A DNA stretch of 12,387 bases from an uncultured Collinsella sp. (GCA_959019945.1 CAUEQD010000038.1:1-12387), one strand, 5' to 3'. Counted from the stretch's first letter, positions 1 to 7,146 are shown. The notes: generated from the letters alone by a model not told the origin. Numbers and translations: made by a program.

Positions 1-97
1 GGACTTGCAGCGACGGACCTCAGGACACTCTTACACCACGTCTGCGCGCGCGACCCATTTCGACTTGCTATCTGGCCTTATTAGTCCAAAATTGCTG

Positions 98-114
98 CTA
101 CCAAATCGGTAACA
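98..114. repeat. 17-nt intergenic motif, copy 1
   Basis: The plus-strand motif CTACCAAATCGGTAACA matches 16 of 17 bases with 4049-4065, where the second G of CGG is T. In this copy the flanks make an imperfect dyad, TGCTACC-AAATC-GGTAACA (96-114), with one mismatched position. It could be a protein-binding site or part of a dispersed intergenic repeat. Neither can be shown from one window. Confidence 0.45.
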
Positions 115-141
115 GTACTCATATTTGATGTTTTTTGACCA

Positions 142-172
142 GCAGGTCTCCCTGCCTTAGCAAATCTAAGGC
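142..172. repeat. Two small adjoining hairpins downstream of argD
   Basis: GCCTTAG (154-160) and CTAAGGC (166-172) form a perfect 7-bp stem with a 5-nt loop. GCAGG and CCTGC (142-146, 151-155) form a 5-bp stem whose minus-strand loop is GAGA. The two share bases 154-155, so they compete slightly. On the minus strand the T-run lies before the first hairpin rather than after it, so neither looks like a normal terminator for argD. Confidence 0.4.
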
Positions 173-257
173 AAAACGGGCTCCAGACCGCTGAATCATG
201 CCGCATAGGACACGCCCACAGTCCGGAACCCGGTCCAAATTGAGTTATTGCGCCGCG

Positions 258-1541
258 TTAGCCCAAGACATCCGACAGGATCTCGATCAGGCTGTCCACG
301 TCGGCTTCCTCGCAGACGAGTGGCGGCAGGAAACGCAGCGTATGAGCACCCGTAGCGTTAATCACGGCACCGGCGGCCAGCGCGCGGGCAACAATATCAT
401 GCGCGTCGCCCGCGGCATCATCCAAATCGCAGCCGAGCATCAGGCCACGGCCACGCACCTCTACCACATGCGGAAGTTTAGCCAGCGCCTGCTCCATATA
501 GGCACCCACCTTGGCAGCATGGTCGGCATAATCGCCGCGCACGAGCGCGGAGAGCGTCGCGGCACACGCCGTGATGGCCAGGCAGCTACCGCCAAAGGTC
601 GAGCCGTGGTCGCCCGGCTTAAACACGTCGGCAATCCCCTTCTTTGCCACGACGGCACCCATGGGCACGCCGTCGGCAATGCCCTTGGCAAGGCTCATGA
701 TGTCGGGCTCCACGCCATAGGTTTGGAACGCAAATGGCTTACCCGTGCGGAAGATACCGCACTGGACCTCGTCGGCGATAAGCACGGCGCCCACTTCGTG
801 TGCCAGGTCGCGCGCTGCCGCCATAAACTCCTCGGTCATGGGGTGCACGCCACTCTCACCCTGGATCGGCTCGAGCATCACGGCACAAATCTCGCTCCCC
901 AGCTGCTTAAAGATCGCACGCAGTTCATCGACATCGTTGGGCGTGCAGGCCACAAAGCCACCCGGCAGCGGGCGGAAGCTATCCTGCAGCCAATCCTGCA
1001 TGGTGGCGGCAATGGTCTCGAGCGTACGGCCGTGGAAGCCGCCGCGCATGCACACGATGGTGTTGCCGCCATTACCGGCACGCTTGGCGTACAGGCGCGC
1101 GAGCTTCATCGAGCCCTCGTTGGCCTCGGCGCCAGAGTTGGCAAAGAAGGTCTCCCAAACCTGCTCATCCGCAGCCGGGGCACCAAGAGCAGCTGCCGTG
1201 GTCTCATCGCCGGCGACAATGGCATCGGCAAGCACGCGCGCACCATCTACGTCGTCGTTAGCAAGCTTGGACAGCAGCGCCGCGACCTGTCCACGCTGCT
1301 CGATGTAGAAGTAATTGGAGACATGCATGAGCTTTTTGGTCTGTGCCTCGAGCGCCGAGAGCACAGCCAGGTTGCCATGACCTAGGCTGCACACGCCGAT
1401 GCCGGCAAGAAAGTCGAGGTACTCACGGCCATCGTCGCCGGTGAGCTTCATGCCGTGACCCTCGACAAACTCGACCGGAGAGCGGCCAAAGGTATGCATA
1501 ACGTAATGGGATTCAAGCGATTGCTGAGCTGCAAGTGACAT
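258..1541 (-). CDS. argD: Acetylornithine aminotransferase (ArgD)
   Basis: This class-III PLP-dependent aminotransferase interconverts N-acetylglutamate semialdehyde and N-acetylornithine, using glutamate as amino donor, in cytosolic arginine synthesis. The 427-residue product carries the expected landmarks: NSGAEANE (135-142), the GGFHGRT loop (167-173), the IADEVQ segment with D257 for the PLP pyridine nitrogen, and the Schiff-base lysine K286 in SLAKGIADG. The ATG at 1541 is preceded by AAAGG six bases upstream. Family members are usually near 390-400 residues; the excess is mainly an Ala- and Asp-rich insertion around 95-128, just before the NSGAEA motif. It is the last visible gene of argCJBD, 69 nt behind argB. 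Succinyl-ornithine or other class-III specificity is possible in principle, but the arg context makes ArgD the best call. Confidence 0.93.
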   Translation of the reverse strand: MSLAAQQSLESHYVMHTFGRSPVEFVEGHGMKLTGDDGREYLDFLAGIGVCSLGHGNLAVLSALEAQTKKLMHVSNYFYIEQRGQVAALLSKLANDDVDGARVLADAIVAGDETTAAALGAPAADEQVWETFFANSGAEANEGSMKLARLYAKRAGNGGNTIVCMRGGFHGRTLETIAATMQDWLQDSFRPLPGGFVACTPNDVDELRAIFKQLGSEICAVMLEPIQGESGVHPMTEEFMAAARDLAHEVGAVLIADEVQCGIFRTGKPFAFQTYGVEPDIMSLAKGIADGVPMGAVVAKKGIADVFKPGDHGSTFGGSCLAITACAATLSALVRGDYADHAAKVGAYMEQALAKLPHVVEVRGRGLMLGCDLDDAAGDAHDIVARALAAGAVINATGAHTLRFLPPLVCEEADVDSLIEILSDVLG

Positions 1542-1610
1542 GGGATGCCTTTCGTTGGGCGCTGGACGGCGCAGACCTATGGGTGCAGGAATGGGGCGGC
1601 TGCGGGTCAG

Positions 1611-2591
1611 CTAGACCGTCTGAAGCTTCTCGACCTCGTCAAGGTTCTCGGTCAGACGCGCAGCAAACGTCGAAAGCGGATGCGGATGCGTATCGAACTC
1701 GTAAGCCGTCTCGGTGGAATGGATCACGGTGCCGACGCCGGCATCGGTCAGCAGCTCCAGGAGCAGCGAATGCGGCGTAGTACCGTTAATGATGTGGGCA
1801 CGAAATACGCCGCCGGTAAGCGCATCGACGGCCGCACGCAGCTTGGGAATCATGCCCTTATCGACCTCGCCACCGTAGAGCATCTCGTTAACCTCGTCGA
1901 GCGTTAGGTTAGAGATAAGCGAATCCTTATCGCTAAAGTCCTTGTACAGGCCATCGACGTCGGTCAAAAAGATCGCCTTATGCGCGTGAAGCGCTGCCGC
2001 GACGGCACCGGCGGCGGTATCGGCATTGATGTTGAAGAAACCGCCGTCCTCCCCCGCCGCGACGGTAGCGATGACGGGGATGTACTCGCTATCGAGTAAG
2101 CGCTCGATATAGTCGGTGTTGACGTGCGTCACTTTGCCCACGCGACCGAGTTCGGGGTCGAGCGGCTCGGCGATGAGCGTGCCGGCATCGCTGCCCGACA
2201 CGCCCACGGCCAGGTTGCCGTGGTGGTTGATGGCAGCAACCAGCTCCTGGTTAACCTTGCCGCCCAGCACCTCGCGCACGATATCCATAGTCGCCGGCGT
2301 AGTCACGCGCTGGCCGTTCTTAAACTCGACGGGAATATCGTAATGGCTCAGCGCCTCGTTGATGGCCTTGCCGCCGCCATGCACAATGACGGGGCGCATG
2401 CCGATGATCTTGAGCAGGACGATGTCGCTCATCACGTCGCGGCGCAGCTGCTCATCAACCATGGCGGCTCCGCCATATTTGATAACAACCGTCTTGCCGG
2501 TCAGGTTCTTAATCCACGGCAGCGCTTCGAACAGCAGCTGCGCGGTTGCTTCGTTGGATTCGCTCGAACGACAATCGCGTGCGAATTTCAT
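1611..2591 (-). CDS. argB: Acetylglutamate kinase (ArgB)
   Basis: This amino-acid kinase phosphorylates N-acetyl-L-glutamate with ATP, the second step of arginine synthesis. Visible family landmarks are IKYGGAA (37-43) with the phosphate-binding K38, HGGGK (71-75), NGQRVT (92-97) for substrate binding, NINAD (187-191), and KGMIPKL (245-251) with the conserved lysine K250. I chose the ATG at 2591 because GAGG sits six bases upstream. A longer frame opening with TTG at 2651 adds 20 residues unlike the family. The resulting 326 residues exceed the common 290-300 because about 35 residues follow the normal GVGT end of the fold. This kinase is commonly the arginine-feedback point, but the sequence does not settle whether this one is inhibited. 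It sits 81 nt behind argJ. Confidence 0.94.
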   Translation of the reverse strand: MKFARDCRSSESNEATAQLLFEALPWIKNLTGKTVVIKYGGAAMVDEQLRRDVMSDIVLLKIIGMRPVIVHGGGKAINEALSHYDIPVEFKNGQRVTTPATMDIVREVLGGKVNQELVAAINHHGNLAVGVSGSDAGTLIAEPLDPELGRVGKVTHVNTDYIERLLDSEYIPVIATVAAGEDGGFFNINADTAAGAVAAALHAHKAIFLTDVDGLYKDFSDKDSLISNLTLDEVNEMLYGGEVDKGMIPKLRAAVDALTGGVFRAHIINGTTPHSLLLELLTDAGVGTVIHSTETAYEFDTHPHPLSTFAARLTENLDEVEKLQTV

Positions 2592-2672
2592 AATCTGCCT
2601 CGTCTTTCGTATCGTTATCGCGCCGTGCTCCGCTGTCCGCAATCGCGGCAAGATGCGCAGCGTGCCTGGAAT

Positions 2673-3941
2673 CTAGGAACGGTAGTCGCCGTTGATGGAG
2701 ATGTATTCATGCGTGAGGTCGCAGGTCCACACGGTCGTTGCCGCGTCGCCTGCGCCCAGGTCGGCCGAGATCACGATCTCGGGCGCCTCGAAACGTCGTA
2801 GAGCCTCGTCCTCGTCAAAGCGAACAGTCAGACCGTCGCGACAGACGGGCATGCCCATCATGTCGATGGAAACGTCTTCCTGATTAAACTTCACGCCGCA
2901 CTTGCCAAGCGCCATGGCAACGCGGCCCCAGTTGCAGTCGTGGCCGACGATGCAGGTCTTAACGAGCGGCGAGTTGGCAACGGCACGAGCGGCGATATCA
3001 GCTTCCTCGTCGTTGGCGGCTCCGGTAACGTTGACCGTAACAAGCTTGGATGCGCCCTCACCATCGGCGGCGATATTGCGCGCCAGGCTCTCGCACACCT
3101 CGTGCACGGCAAATGCCAACTCGTCGAAGGCATCGGAGCCCTCGACGATAGGCTCGGCATCTGCGGCAGCGGCGCCGGAGGCAAGCATGATGCAGGTGTC
3201 GTTGGTCGAGGTGTCGGAATCGACCGTTACCTTGTTAAAGGTCTGCTTGACGGTCGAGAGCAGCAGGGCATGAAGTGCCGCAGGCTCGACGGGGGCATCG
3301 GTGGTGATAACTGCGATCATGGTGGCCATATTGGGCATGATCATGCCCGAGCCCTTGCACATGCCGCCTACCGTATAGACATTGCCCGCATGACCCGCAG
3401 CCTCACTGACGTAGGACACGGCGTACTCCTTGGAGTGCGTGTCGGTCGTCATGATGGCGCGAGCGGCATCGGCGCCACCGTGGGCGGAGAGCGCCTCGTA
3501 GGCAGCAGGAATGGCTGTCTCAAACGTGTCGATCGGCAGAATCTGGCCAATCACACCCGTGGAGGCAACCAGGATCTGCTGGGGTTCGCAGCCGATAACC
3601 TGCGATGCGATGTTGCAGGTCTCGCGCGCGCAGGCAAGGCCGGTCTCGCCCGTGGCGGCGTTCGCGTTGCCGGAGTTGATTGAAACACCGGCGATGATAC
3701 CGTAGCCCTTGTCCGCACCGCCCAGGTTGGCACGGCTCACCTGCACGGGCGCCGCGCAAAAGCGGTTGGTCGTAAACACGCCGGCGCCGGGACAGGGTTT
3801 ATCGGGCATGACGAGCGCATAGTCTAAGCGCTCGGGATTCTTCCGGAATCCCGCATGGATGCCTGCGGCCTTAAAGCCGGCCGCTGCCGTAACGCCACCC
3901 TCGACGGCGCGAATCTTGATATCAATCAGGTCGGTATTCAT
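2673..3941 (-). CDS. argJ: Ornithine acetyltransferase (ArgJ)
   Basis: ArgJ transfers the acetyl group from N-acetylornithine to glutamate, recycling acetyl in the cyclic arginine pathway; bifunctional forms also make N-acetylglutamate from acetyl-CoA. The 422-residue product has NSGNANAATG (89-98), ASTGVIG (126-132), and the autocleavage region KGSGMIMPNMATM with the predicted scissile A206-T207 bond, T207 becoming the N-terminal nucleophile of the beta chain. It ends in the family-typical SINGDYRS. The ATG at 3941 follows AAGGAG by 11 bases, a slightly long spacing. A 134-nt gap separates it from argC, the largest within the cluster. Sequence alone does not tell monofunctional from bifunctional. 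No argA or argE is present in the window, which fits the recycling route. Confidence 0.95.
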   Translation of the reverse strand: MNTDLIDIKIRAVEGGVTAAAGFKAAGIHAGFRKNPERLDYALVMPDKPCPGAGVFTTNRFCAAPVQVSRANLGGADKGYGIIAGVSINSGNANAATGETGLACARETCNIASQVIGCEPQQILVASTGVIGQILPIDTFETAIPAAYEALSAHGGADAARAIMTTDTHSKEYAVSYVSEAAGHAGNVYTVGGMCKGSGMIMPNMATMIAVITTDAPVEPAALHALLLSTVKQTFNKVTVDSDTSTNDTCIMLASGAAAADAEPIVEGSDAFDELAFAVHEVCESLARNIAADGEGASKLVTVNVTGAANDEEADIAARAVANSPLVKTCIVGHDCNWGRVAMALGKCGVKFNQEDVSIDMMGMPVCRDGLTVRFDEDEALRRFEAPEIVISADLGAGDAATTVWTCDLTHEYISINGDYRS

Positions 3942-4075
3942 CGTCTTTATGACTCCTTATGTCAAACAAAAAACGGACATCGGTTGGTGCGCCATGCCAG
4001 TCGCAATCATGAGACCAGCTTAAAAGTGGCGCCCCACTCGATGCCCGACTACCAAATCGTTAACAATCGAATGTG
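3942..4075 (-). other. argC-argJ intergenic gap
   Basis: This 134-nt gap holds a second copy of the 17-nt motif (4049-4065) ten bases after the argC stop. It also holds a small minus-strand hairpin AGTGG-GGCG-CCACT (4038-4025) followed by TTTT-AA, which is at most a weak terminator, and a T6 run (about 3968-3973) shortly before the argJ ribosome site. No convincing promoter pair was found, so I take argJ as most likely co-transcribed with argC. Confidence 0.4.
4049..4065. repeat. 17-nt intergenic motif, copy 2
   Basis: The motif CTACCAAATCGTTAACA is identical to 98-114 except at one base. Here the right half lies in the near-palindrome ATCGTTAACAAT (4057-4068), while the TACC/GGTA dyad of copy 1 is lost. 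It starts ten bases past the argC stop on the minus strand. Confidence 0.45.
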
Positions 4076-5146
4076 CTACACCGGGCACGCCACTGTGGGC
4101 AAGCCTCGTCGCTCGTCAAAGCCAAAGACGATATTGGCGCACTGGACTGCTTGGCCCGCAGCGCCCTTGCACAAATTGTCGATGGCGCCCGTCGCCACCA
4201 GCACGGCCGCGCGCTTGTTGAACGCAAGGCCAATCTGGGCGGCGTTGGTGCCGACGACCGAAGCCGTCTTGGGCTGCTGGCCGGCATCGAGCACGCGCAC
4301 AAAGGTGCGTCCAGCGTAGAACTGCTTGTAATAGTCGACAACGTCCTCAAGGATCAAGGTATCGATAGCCTGCGGCGCAAGCGGCATCGTTACCGTAGAG
4401 AGTAGACCGCGCTTGAGGGGTGCCAGGTGCGGGGTAAAGACGACGCGATCTGTTAGACCAAGGATTTGCTCGATTTCGGGCGTGTGACGATGCTTGCCCA
4501 CGCCGTAGGCTTCCAGGTTCTCGTCTGCGCTGCAAAAATGCGTACGAGCGTTGCAGGACTTGCCGGCACCCGTCACACCGCTGATGGCATCGACAATCAC
4601 GGGACCGTTCTCGGCCACCCAGCCCGCACGCACGGCAGGAGCGGCAGCAAGGCTCGTTGCGGTGGGATAGCAGCCGGCGCAGGCGACCAACACGGGCCTG
4701 CCAGCAGCATGGCTGGAAGCAGCGGTCTCCAAGTCCTGGCAGAACAGCTCGGGCAGGCCGAAGGCACGTGTCTTGAGTAGCTCGGGGCTCGTGTGCTCGG
4801 CGGCATACCATGCCTCAAACACGGCCGGATCGCTCAGGCGGTAATCGGCCGAAAGATCAAAGCAGGAAACGTCTGCGGCAAGCAGGGCGGGCACCTGCGC
4901 CATGGCGGCGGTGTGCGGCACGGCCAAAAATACCGCGTCGCAGTTCTTGAGCTCGGGGGCATCATGCGTCGTGAAGACAAGATCGCTTACGCCGGTGAAG
5001 CTCGGGTACACCGCAGACAACGGCTGGCCGGCATCGGCGTTGGACGTAATGGCGACAAGTTCAAACTCGGGATGACCGAGCACGAGGCGAATGAGCTCGG
5101 CTCCGGCATACCCAGCCGCGCCGACGATTCCAACCTTCAAAGACAT
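4076..5146 (-). CDS. argC: N-acetyl-gamma-glutamyl-phosphate reductase (ArgC)
   Basis: ArgC reduces N-acetylglutamyl phosphate to the semialdehyde with NADPH, the third step of arginine synthesis. The 356-residue product begins with the Rossmann motif GIVGAAGYAGAEL (6-18). The catalytic cysteine C159 lies in ACAGCYPTA, and the conserved histidine region GKHRHTPEI (218-226) is intact. The length is normal for the longer ArgC type. The ATG at 5146 has AAGGAG six bases upstream, a strong ribosome site. It is the first gene of argCJBD and is preceded by a 257-nt control region carrying an ArgR-box-like inverted repeat, so arginine repression is likely. Substrate order in the pathway is B then C, so gene order does not follow reaction order, which is common for this cluster. 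Confidence 0.95.
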   Translation of the reverse strand: MSLKVGIVGAAGYAGAELIRLVLGHPEFELVAITSNADAGQPLSAVYPSFTGVSDLVFTTHDAPELKNCDAVFLAVPHTAAMAQVPALLAADVSCFDLSADYRLSDPAVFEAWYAAEHTSPELLKTRAFGLPELFCQDLETAASSHAAGRPVLVACAGCYPTATSLAAAPAVRAGWVAENGPVIVDAISGVTGAGKSCNARTHFCSADENLEAYGVGKHRHTPEIEQILGLTDRVVFTPHLAPLKRGLLSTVTMPLAPQAIDTLILEDVVDYYKQFYAGRTFVRVLDAGQQPKTASVVGTNAAQIGLAFNKRAAVLVATGAIDNLCKGAAGQAVQCANIVFGFDERRGLPTVACPV

Positions 5147-5215
5147 ATCAGACTCCTTGTCTGCGATTTATGCACCGATGCGCATTTCGCAGCGGTCGTT
5201 ATGAAGTGGGTTGAA

Positions 5216-5224
5216 ACTTTAGCA
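5216..5224 (-). promoter_or_regulatory. Candidate extended -10 of the argC promoter
   Basis: On the minus strand TGC-TAAAGT (5224-5216) fits an extended -10 box (TGn plus four of six TATAAT bases). No good -35 lies at the usual distance, which suits an extended -10 promoter. Transcription would begin near 5209, giving a leader of about 60 nt. The ArgR-like repeat lies directly upstream, over the -35 area. Confidence 0.35.
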
Positions 5225-5231
5225 CCAAAAG

Positions 5232-5268
5232 ATGCATGAATACGTAAATGGCTTGCATATTCATGCAT
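5232..5268. promoter_or_regulatory. Probable ArgR operator (ARG boxes) upstream of argC
   Basis: ATGCATGAATA (5232-5242) and TATTCATGCAT (5258-5268) form a perfect 11-bp inverted repeat with 15 bases between. The arms contain TGAAT (5237-5241) and ATTCA (5259-5263), the half-sites of the known ARG box. The right arm belongs to a second dyad TGCAT-ATTC-ATGCA (5254-5267). Position before the first arginine gene supports ArgR binding. The inner half-sites match the E. coli consensus poorly, so the exact box boundaries are uncertain. Confidence 0.65.
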
Positions 5269-5312
5269 TGAAACATTCCCGACACATTCGCTTGAAGGAA
5301 TTGACAAATGGA

Positions 5313-5366
5313 GCGGGCCCCATATTGACCGGCGCTCCTAACGGCGCCGGGCAATACGGGGCCCGC
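5313..5366 (-). terminator. Long GC hairpin ending the riboflavin operon
   Basis: Arms 5313-5335 and 5344-5366 pair over 23 positions around an 8-nt loop. In the minus-strand RNA there is one G-U pair and one mismatch; in the plus-strand RNA two positions fail. This asymmetry favours the minus-strand transcript as the functional one. It starts 37 nt past the stop of the last operon gene. No U-run follows (only CAUUUG), so it may terminate inefficiently, protect the mRNA 3' end, or both. Confidence 0.55.
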
Positions 5367-5403
5367 CCATGCGAAAACCAAGTTGTTAGGATGAGCCGGT
5401 TGG

Positions 5404-5814
5404 CTAGAGCTCGACCGGCACCCATTCGTCGTGATTGCAGATAAAAGCCTCGGGATCCTCGACGCTAAAGAAGACGAGCGTGGGGTCGTTAGGCCCCTCA
5501 TAGTGCTCGCCCAGGTGCTCTAGATGCTTCCACCCGGCTTCGCGCATTTCGCCTAAAGCCCGGTCATCCAAGCCGGCACGCCCGCGCAAGATGAGCCAGC
5601 CATGGCCCGGCCACCAACTCGTGGCCTCAAAGCGCTGGTTTTGCAGCAGCTCTTGCCACACATCTTTGGTGCGCGCTGTTACAAACCACAGCTTGCCATC
5701 CTGGATCTGCGCAAACGAAAACGGACGCACATGAGGCTGTCCGTCAACGCTCGTCGCCAAATACCATGCCGGCACCGACGTCAGATACTCCAACACCGTA
5801 TTCAATCCGTCCAT
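5404..5814 (-). CDS. PNPOx-like FMN-binding split-barrel protein, second of a tandem pair
   Basis: This is a small (136 aa) member of the pyridoxamine 5'-phosphate oxidase-like split beta-barrel group, whose members usually bind FMN, less often F420 or haem, as dimers. Recognisable parts are PAWYLAT near the N-terminus, the VRPFSFA strand, DGKLWFVTARTKDVWQEL, and a W-PG-GW segment. I start at the ATG at 5814 because AGGAGG sits four bases upstream; a GTG at 5829 would translate the ribosome site itself. About half its residues match the neighbouring copy at 5869-6315, so the two are an old tandem duplication. The role is unknown: such proteins act as flavin reductases or oxidases, or as flavin-binding stress proteins. 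Its position at the end of an FMN-riboswitch operon supports flavin dependence. No signal peptide or membrane segment is seen. Confidence 0.85.
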   Translation of the reverse strand: MDGLNTVLEYLTSVPAWYLATSVDGQPHVRPFSFAQIQDGKLWFVTARTKDVWQELLQNQRFEATSWWPGHGWLILRGRAGLDDRALGEMREAGWKHLEHLGEHYEGPNDPTLVFFSVEDPEAFICNHDEWVPVEL

Positions 5815-5868
5815 GTGTCCTCCTGGCACTAGTCTTTTTGGGTCGGGGCTGCTTTAGCTACCCTAGGG

Positions 5869-6315
5869 TTAAAGCTCCAGGCGCTCCTCGCTGCCGTCGA
5901 TATCACAGAAGCGGGCGGCGATATTGCGCACCGAGAAAAACGCAAGGCGGCCGTCGTTGGCGCTCTCGTGATCTTCGCCGATGCCCACCATGTGCTTAAA
6001 GCCGGCTTGGCGCACCCGGTCGCTCACGACCGCGTCGTCCTCGAGCGCGGCCTCGCCAGTTAATACGATCCAGCACTCCCCCGGTTTCCAACCCGAAACC
6101 TCAAACTTGGGGTTCGCGCTAAGCTCGGCCCACACATCCTTATCGCGCGAGGTGCAAAACCACAGCTTGCCATCATCGACCATGGCAAACGAGAACGGCC
6201 TCACGCGCGGCTGATGTCCGTCCGTCACGTCGATCGTGGCGAGATACCACGCCGGAATACGCCTAAGATACGAACAGGCGCGCTCGAGCTGCGCCGTGCG
6301 GTCGTTGTCGGTCAT
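5869..6315 (-). CDS. PNPOx-like FMN-binding split-barrel protein, first of a tandem pair
   Basis: This 148-residue cytosolic protein has the same split-barrel layout as its downstream neighbour: IPAWYLAT (about 20-27), VRPFSFA (38-44), DGKLWFCTSRDKDVW and a W-PG-CW segment, ending with a C-terminal FFSVRN strand. True PdxH enzymes are longer (around 200 aa) and carry further substrate residues, so pyridoxal phosphate synthesis is not implied. The ATG at 6315 follows AAAGGGG by five bases. It lies 30 nt behind ecfT and 54 nt before the second copy, so it is probably the fourth gene of the riboflavin uptake operon and rises or falls with FMN supply. Compared with its twin it has a longer N-terminus and a two-residue insertion in the first strand pair. 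Confidence 0.85.
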   Translation of the reverse strand: MTDNDRTAQLERACSYLRRIPAWYLATIDVTDGHQPRVRPFSFAMVDDGKLWFCTSRDKDVWAELSANPKFEVSGWKPGECWIVLTGEAALEDDAVVSDRVRQAGFKHMVGIGEDHESANDGRLAFFSVRNIAARFCDIDGSEERLEL

Positions 6316-6345
6316 AGGGACCCCTTTCCTGCGCTCGAATCGCGC

Positions 6346-7146
6346 CTAAACAAGTTGAAGATTGATGACGATGACGCAGATGAGCAGCAACGCCGTCACC
6401 ACCGCAGCCAACGCGTCGCCGCGGCCAAATGCAAGCGCATGCAGACGTGTGCGGCCCTGCTCGCCATGATAGCAACGGGCATCCATGGCGGCAGACAGCG
6501 TTTCGGCATGACGGAACACGCCCGTGAACAGCGGAATCGCCACACTGCCGAGCATACGCACGCCGCCGAGCGGGCCTCCCGTCACGCGCGCACCGCGGCT
6601 CGCCTGTGCATCGGCCGTCTGCTTCATCTCGGTGGCAAACTGCGGCATAAAGCGCAGCGCGATACCCATGATCATGCCGAGCTCGTGCGCAGGAAGTCCC
6701 ACACGCGCAAACGGCGCGAGCAGGCGCTCAAAGCCCGCGGTGAGATCGAGCGTGGGCGTGGTGAGCGTAATAGCGCTCATGCCGGCCATCATCAAGGTCA
6801 GGCGGCACGCCATAAAGGCGGCGGAATGCAGCGAGCCCTCGCTTATCTGCAAAAAGCCGAGCTGCCACAGAATGCGCCCGCTCTGGTCGGAAAACAGGTT
6901 GAGCATCGCGACCACCGCGACGATCGCCAGCAGCGGCGCCATCGATGACAGGACGCGACGAGCCGGCACCCGGGACACGGCATAGATCAGGACAACGAAG
7001 ATTGCGACCGGGACTAGTCCGCGGAAGCTGCTGACCGTGAGCGTCGTGATCAGAAACACAAAGCCCAAGAGCAACTTGGTTCGCGGGTCCAGGCGGTAAA
7101 TTGCACTATCGCCGGGATAGTAGCTGCCAAACGAAAACGCCTCCAT
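6346..7146 (-). CDS. ecfT: ECF transporter transmembrane protein (EcfT)
   Basis: EcfT is the membrane coupling subunit that links the ATPase pair to the substrate-binding S-component in energy-coupling factor vitamin importers. The 266-residue product has the typical N-terminal region SAIYRLDPRTKLLLGFVFL, several hydrophobic segments (about 27-60, 69-85, 111-130 and 240-264), and the two cytoplasmic coupling helices with Ala-Arg motifs: ASRGAR (about 183-188) and MDARCYHG (about 222-229). The ATG at 7146 shares one base with the ecfA stop (TAATG), and AGGAGG sits inside the end of ecfA, so translation is probably coupled. Length and motifs are normal for the family. Confidence 0.92.
   Translation of the reverse strand: MEAFSFGSYYPGDSAIYRLDPRTKLLLGFVFLITTLTVSSFRGLVPVAIFVVLIYAVSRVPARRVLSSMAPLLAIVAVVAMLNLFSDQSGRILWQLGFLQISEGSLHSAAFMACRLTLMMAGMSAITLTTPTLDLTAGFERLLAPFARVGLPAHELGMIMGIALRFMPQFATEMKQTADAQASRGARVTGGPLGGVRMLGSVAIPLFTGVFRHAETLSAAMDARCYHGEQGRTRLHALAFGRGDALAAVVTALLLICVIVINLQLV

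Larger units (their letters stand above)
1..257. other. Gene-free region downstream of argD
   Basis: I see no convincing gene here. The stretch from about 75 to 175 is clearly richer in A and T than its surroundings. It carries a T-run (131-136), two small overlapping hairpins (142-155 and 154-172) and one copy of a 17-nt motif also found at 4049-4065. A short alternating CG run lies near 46-53. No canonical intrinsic terminator for argD (GC stem followed by a T-run on the minus strand) is visible, so the arginine transcript may continue past the window edge or end by another mechanism. Confidence 0.6.

Noticed and set aside
135..163. Plus-strand promoter TTGACC with TAGCAA 17 bases on
   Set aside because: The -10 matches only three of six bases, and it would point into argD antisense with no gene to serve.
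198..1385. A 395-codon open frame on the plus strand opposite argD
   Set aside because: It is antisense to a clear argD, rich in His and Arg as a shadow of GC-ending codons, and has no ribosome site.
2592..2651. A longer argB beginning with TTG at 2651
   Set aside because: The added residues do not resemble ArgB, and GAGG is correctly spaced for the ATG at 2591.
5869..6315. Calling either split-barrel gene pdxH
   Set aside because: They are much shorter than PdxH and lack its recognisable C-terminal substrate region; only the FMN-binding fold is supported.
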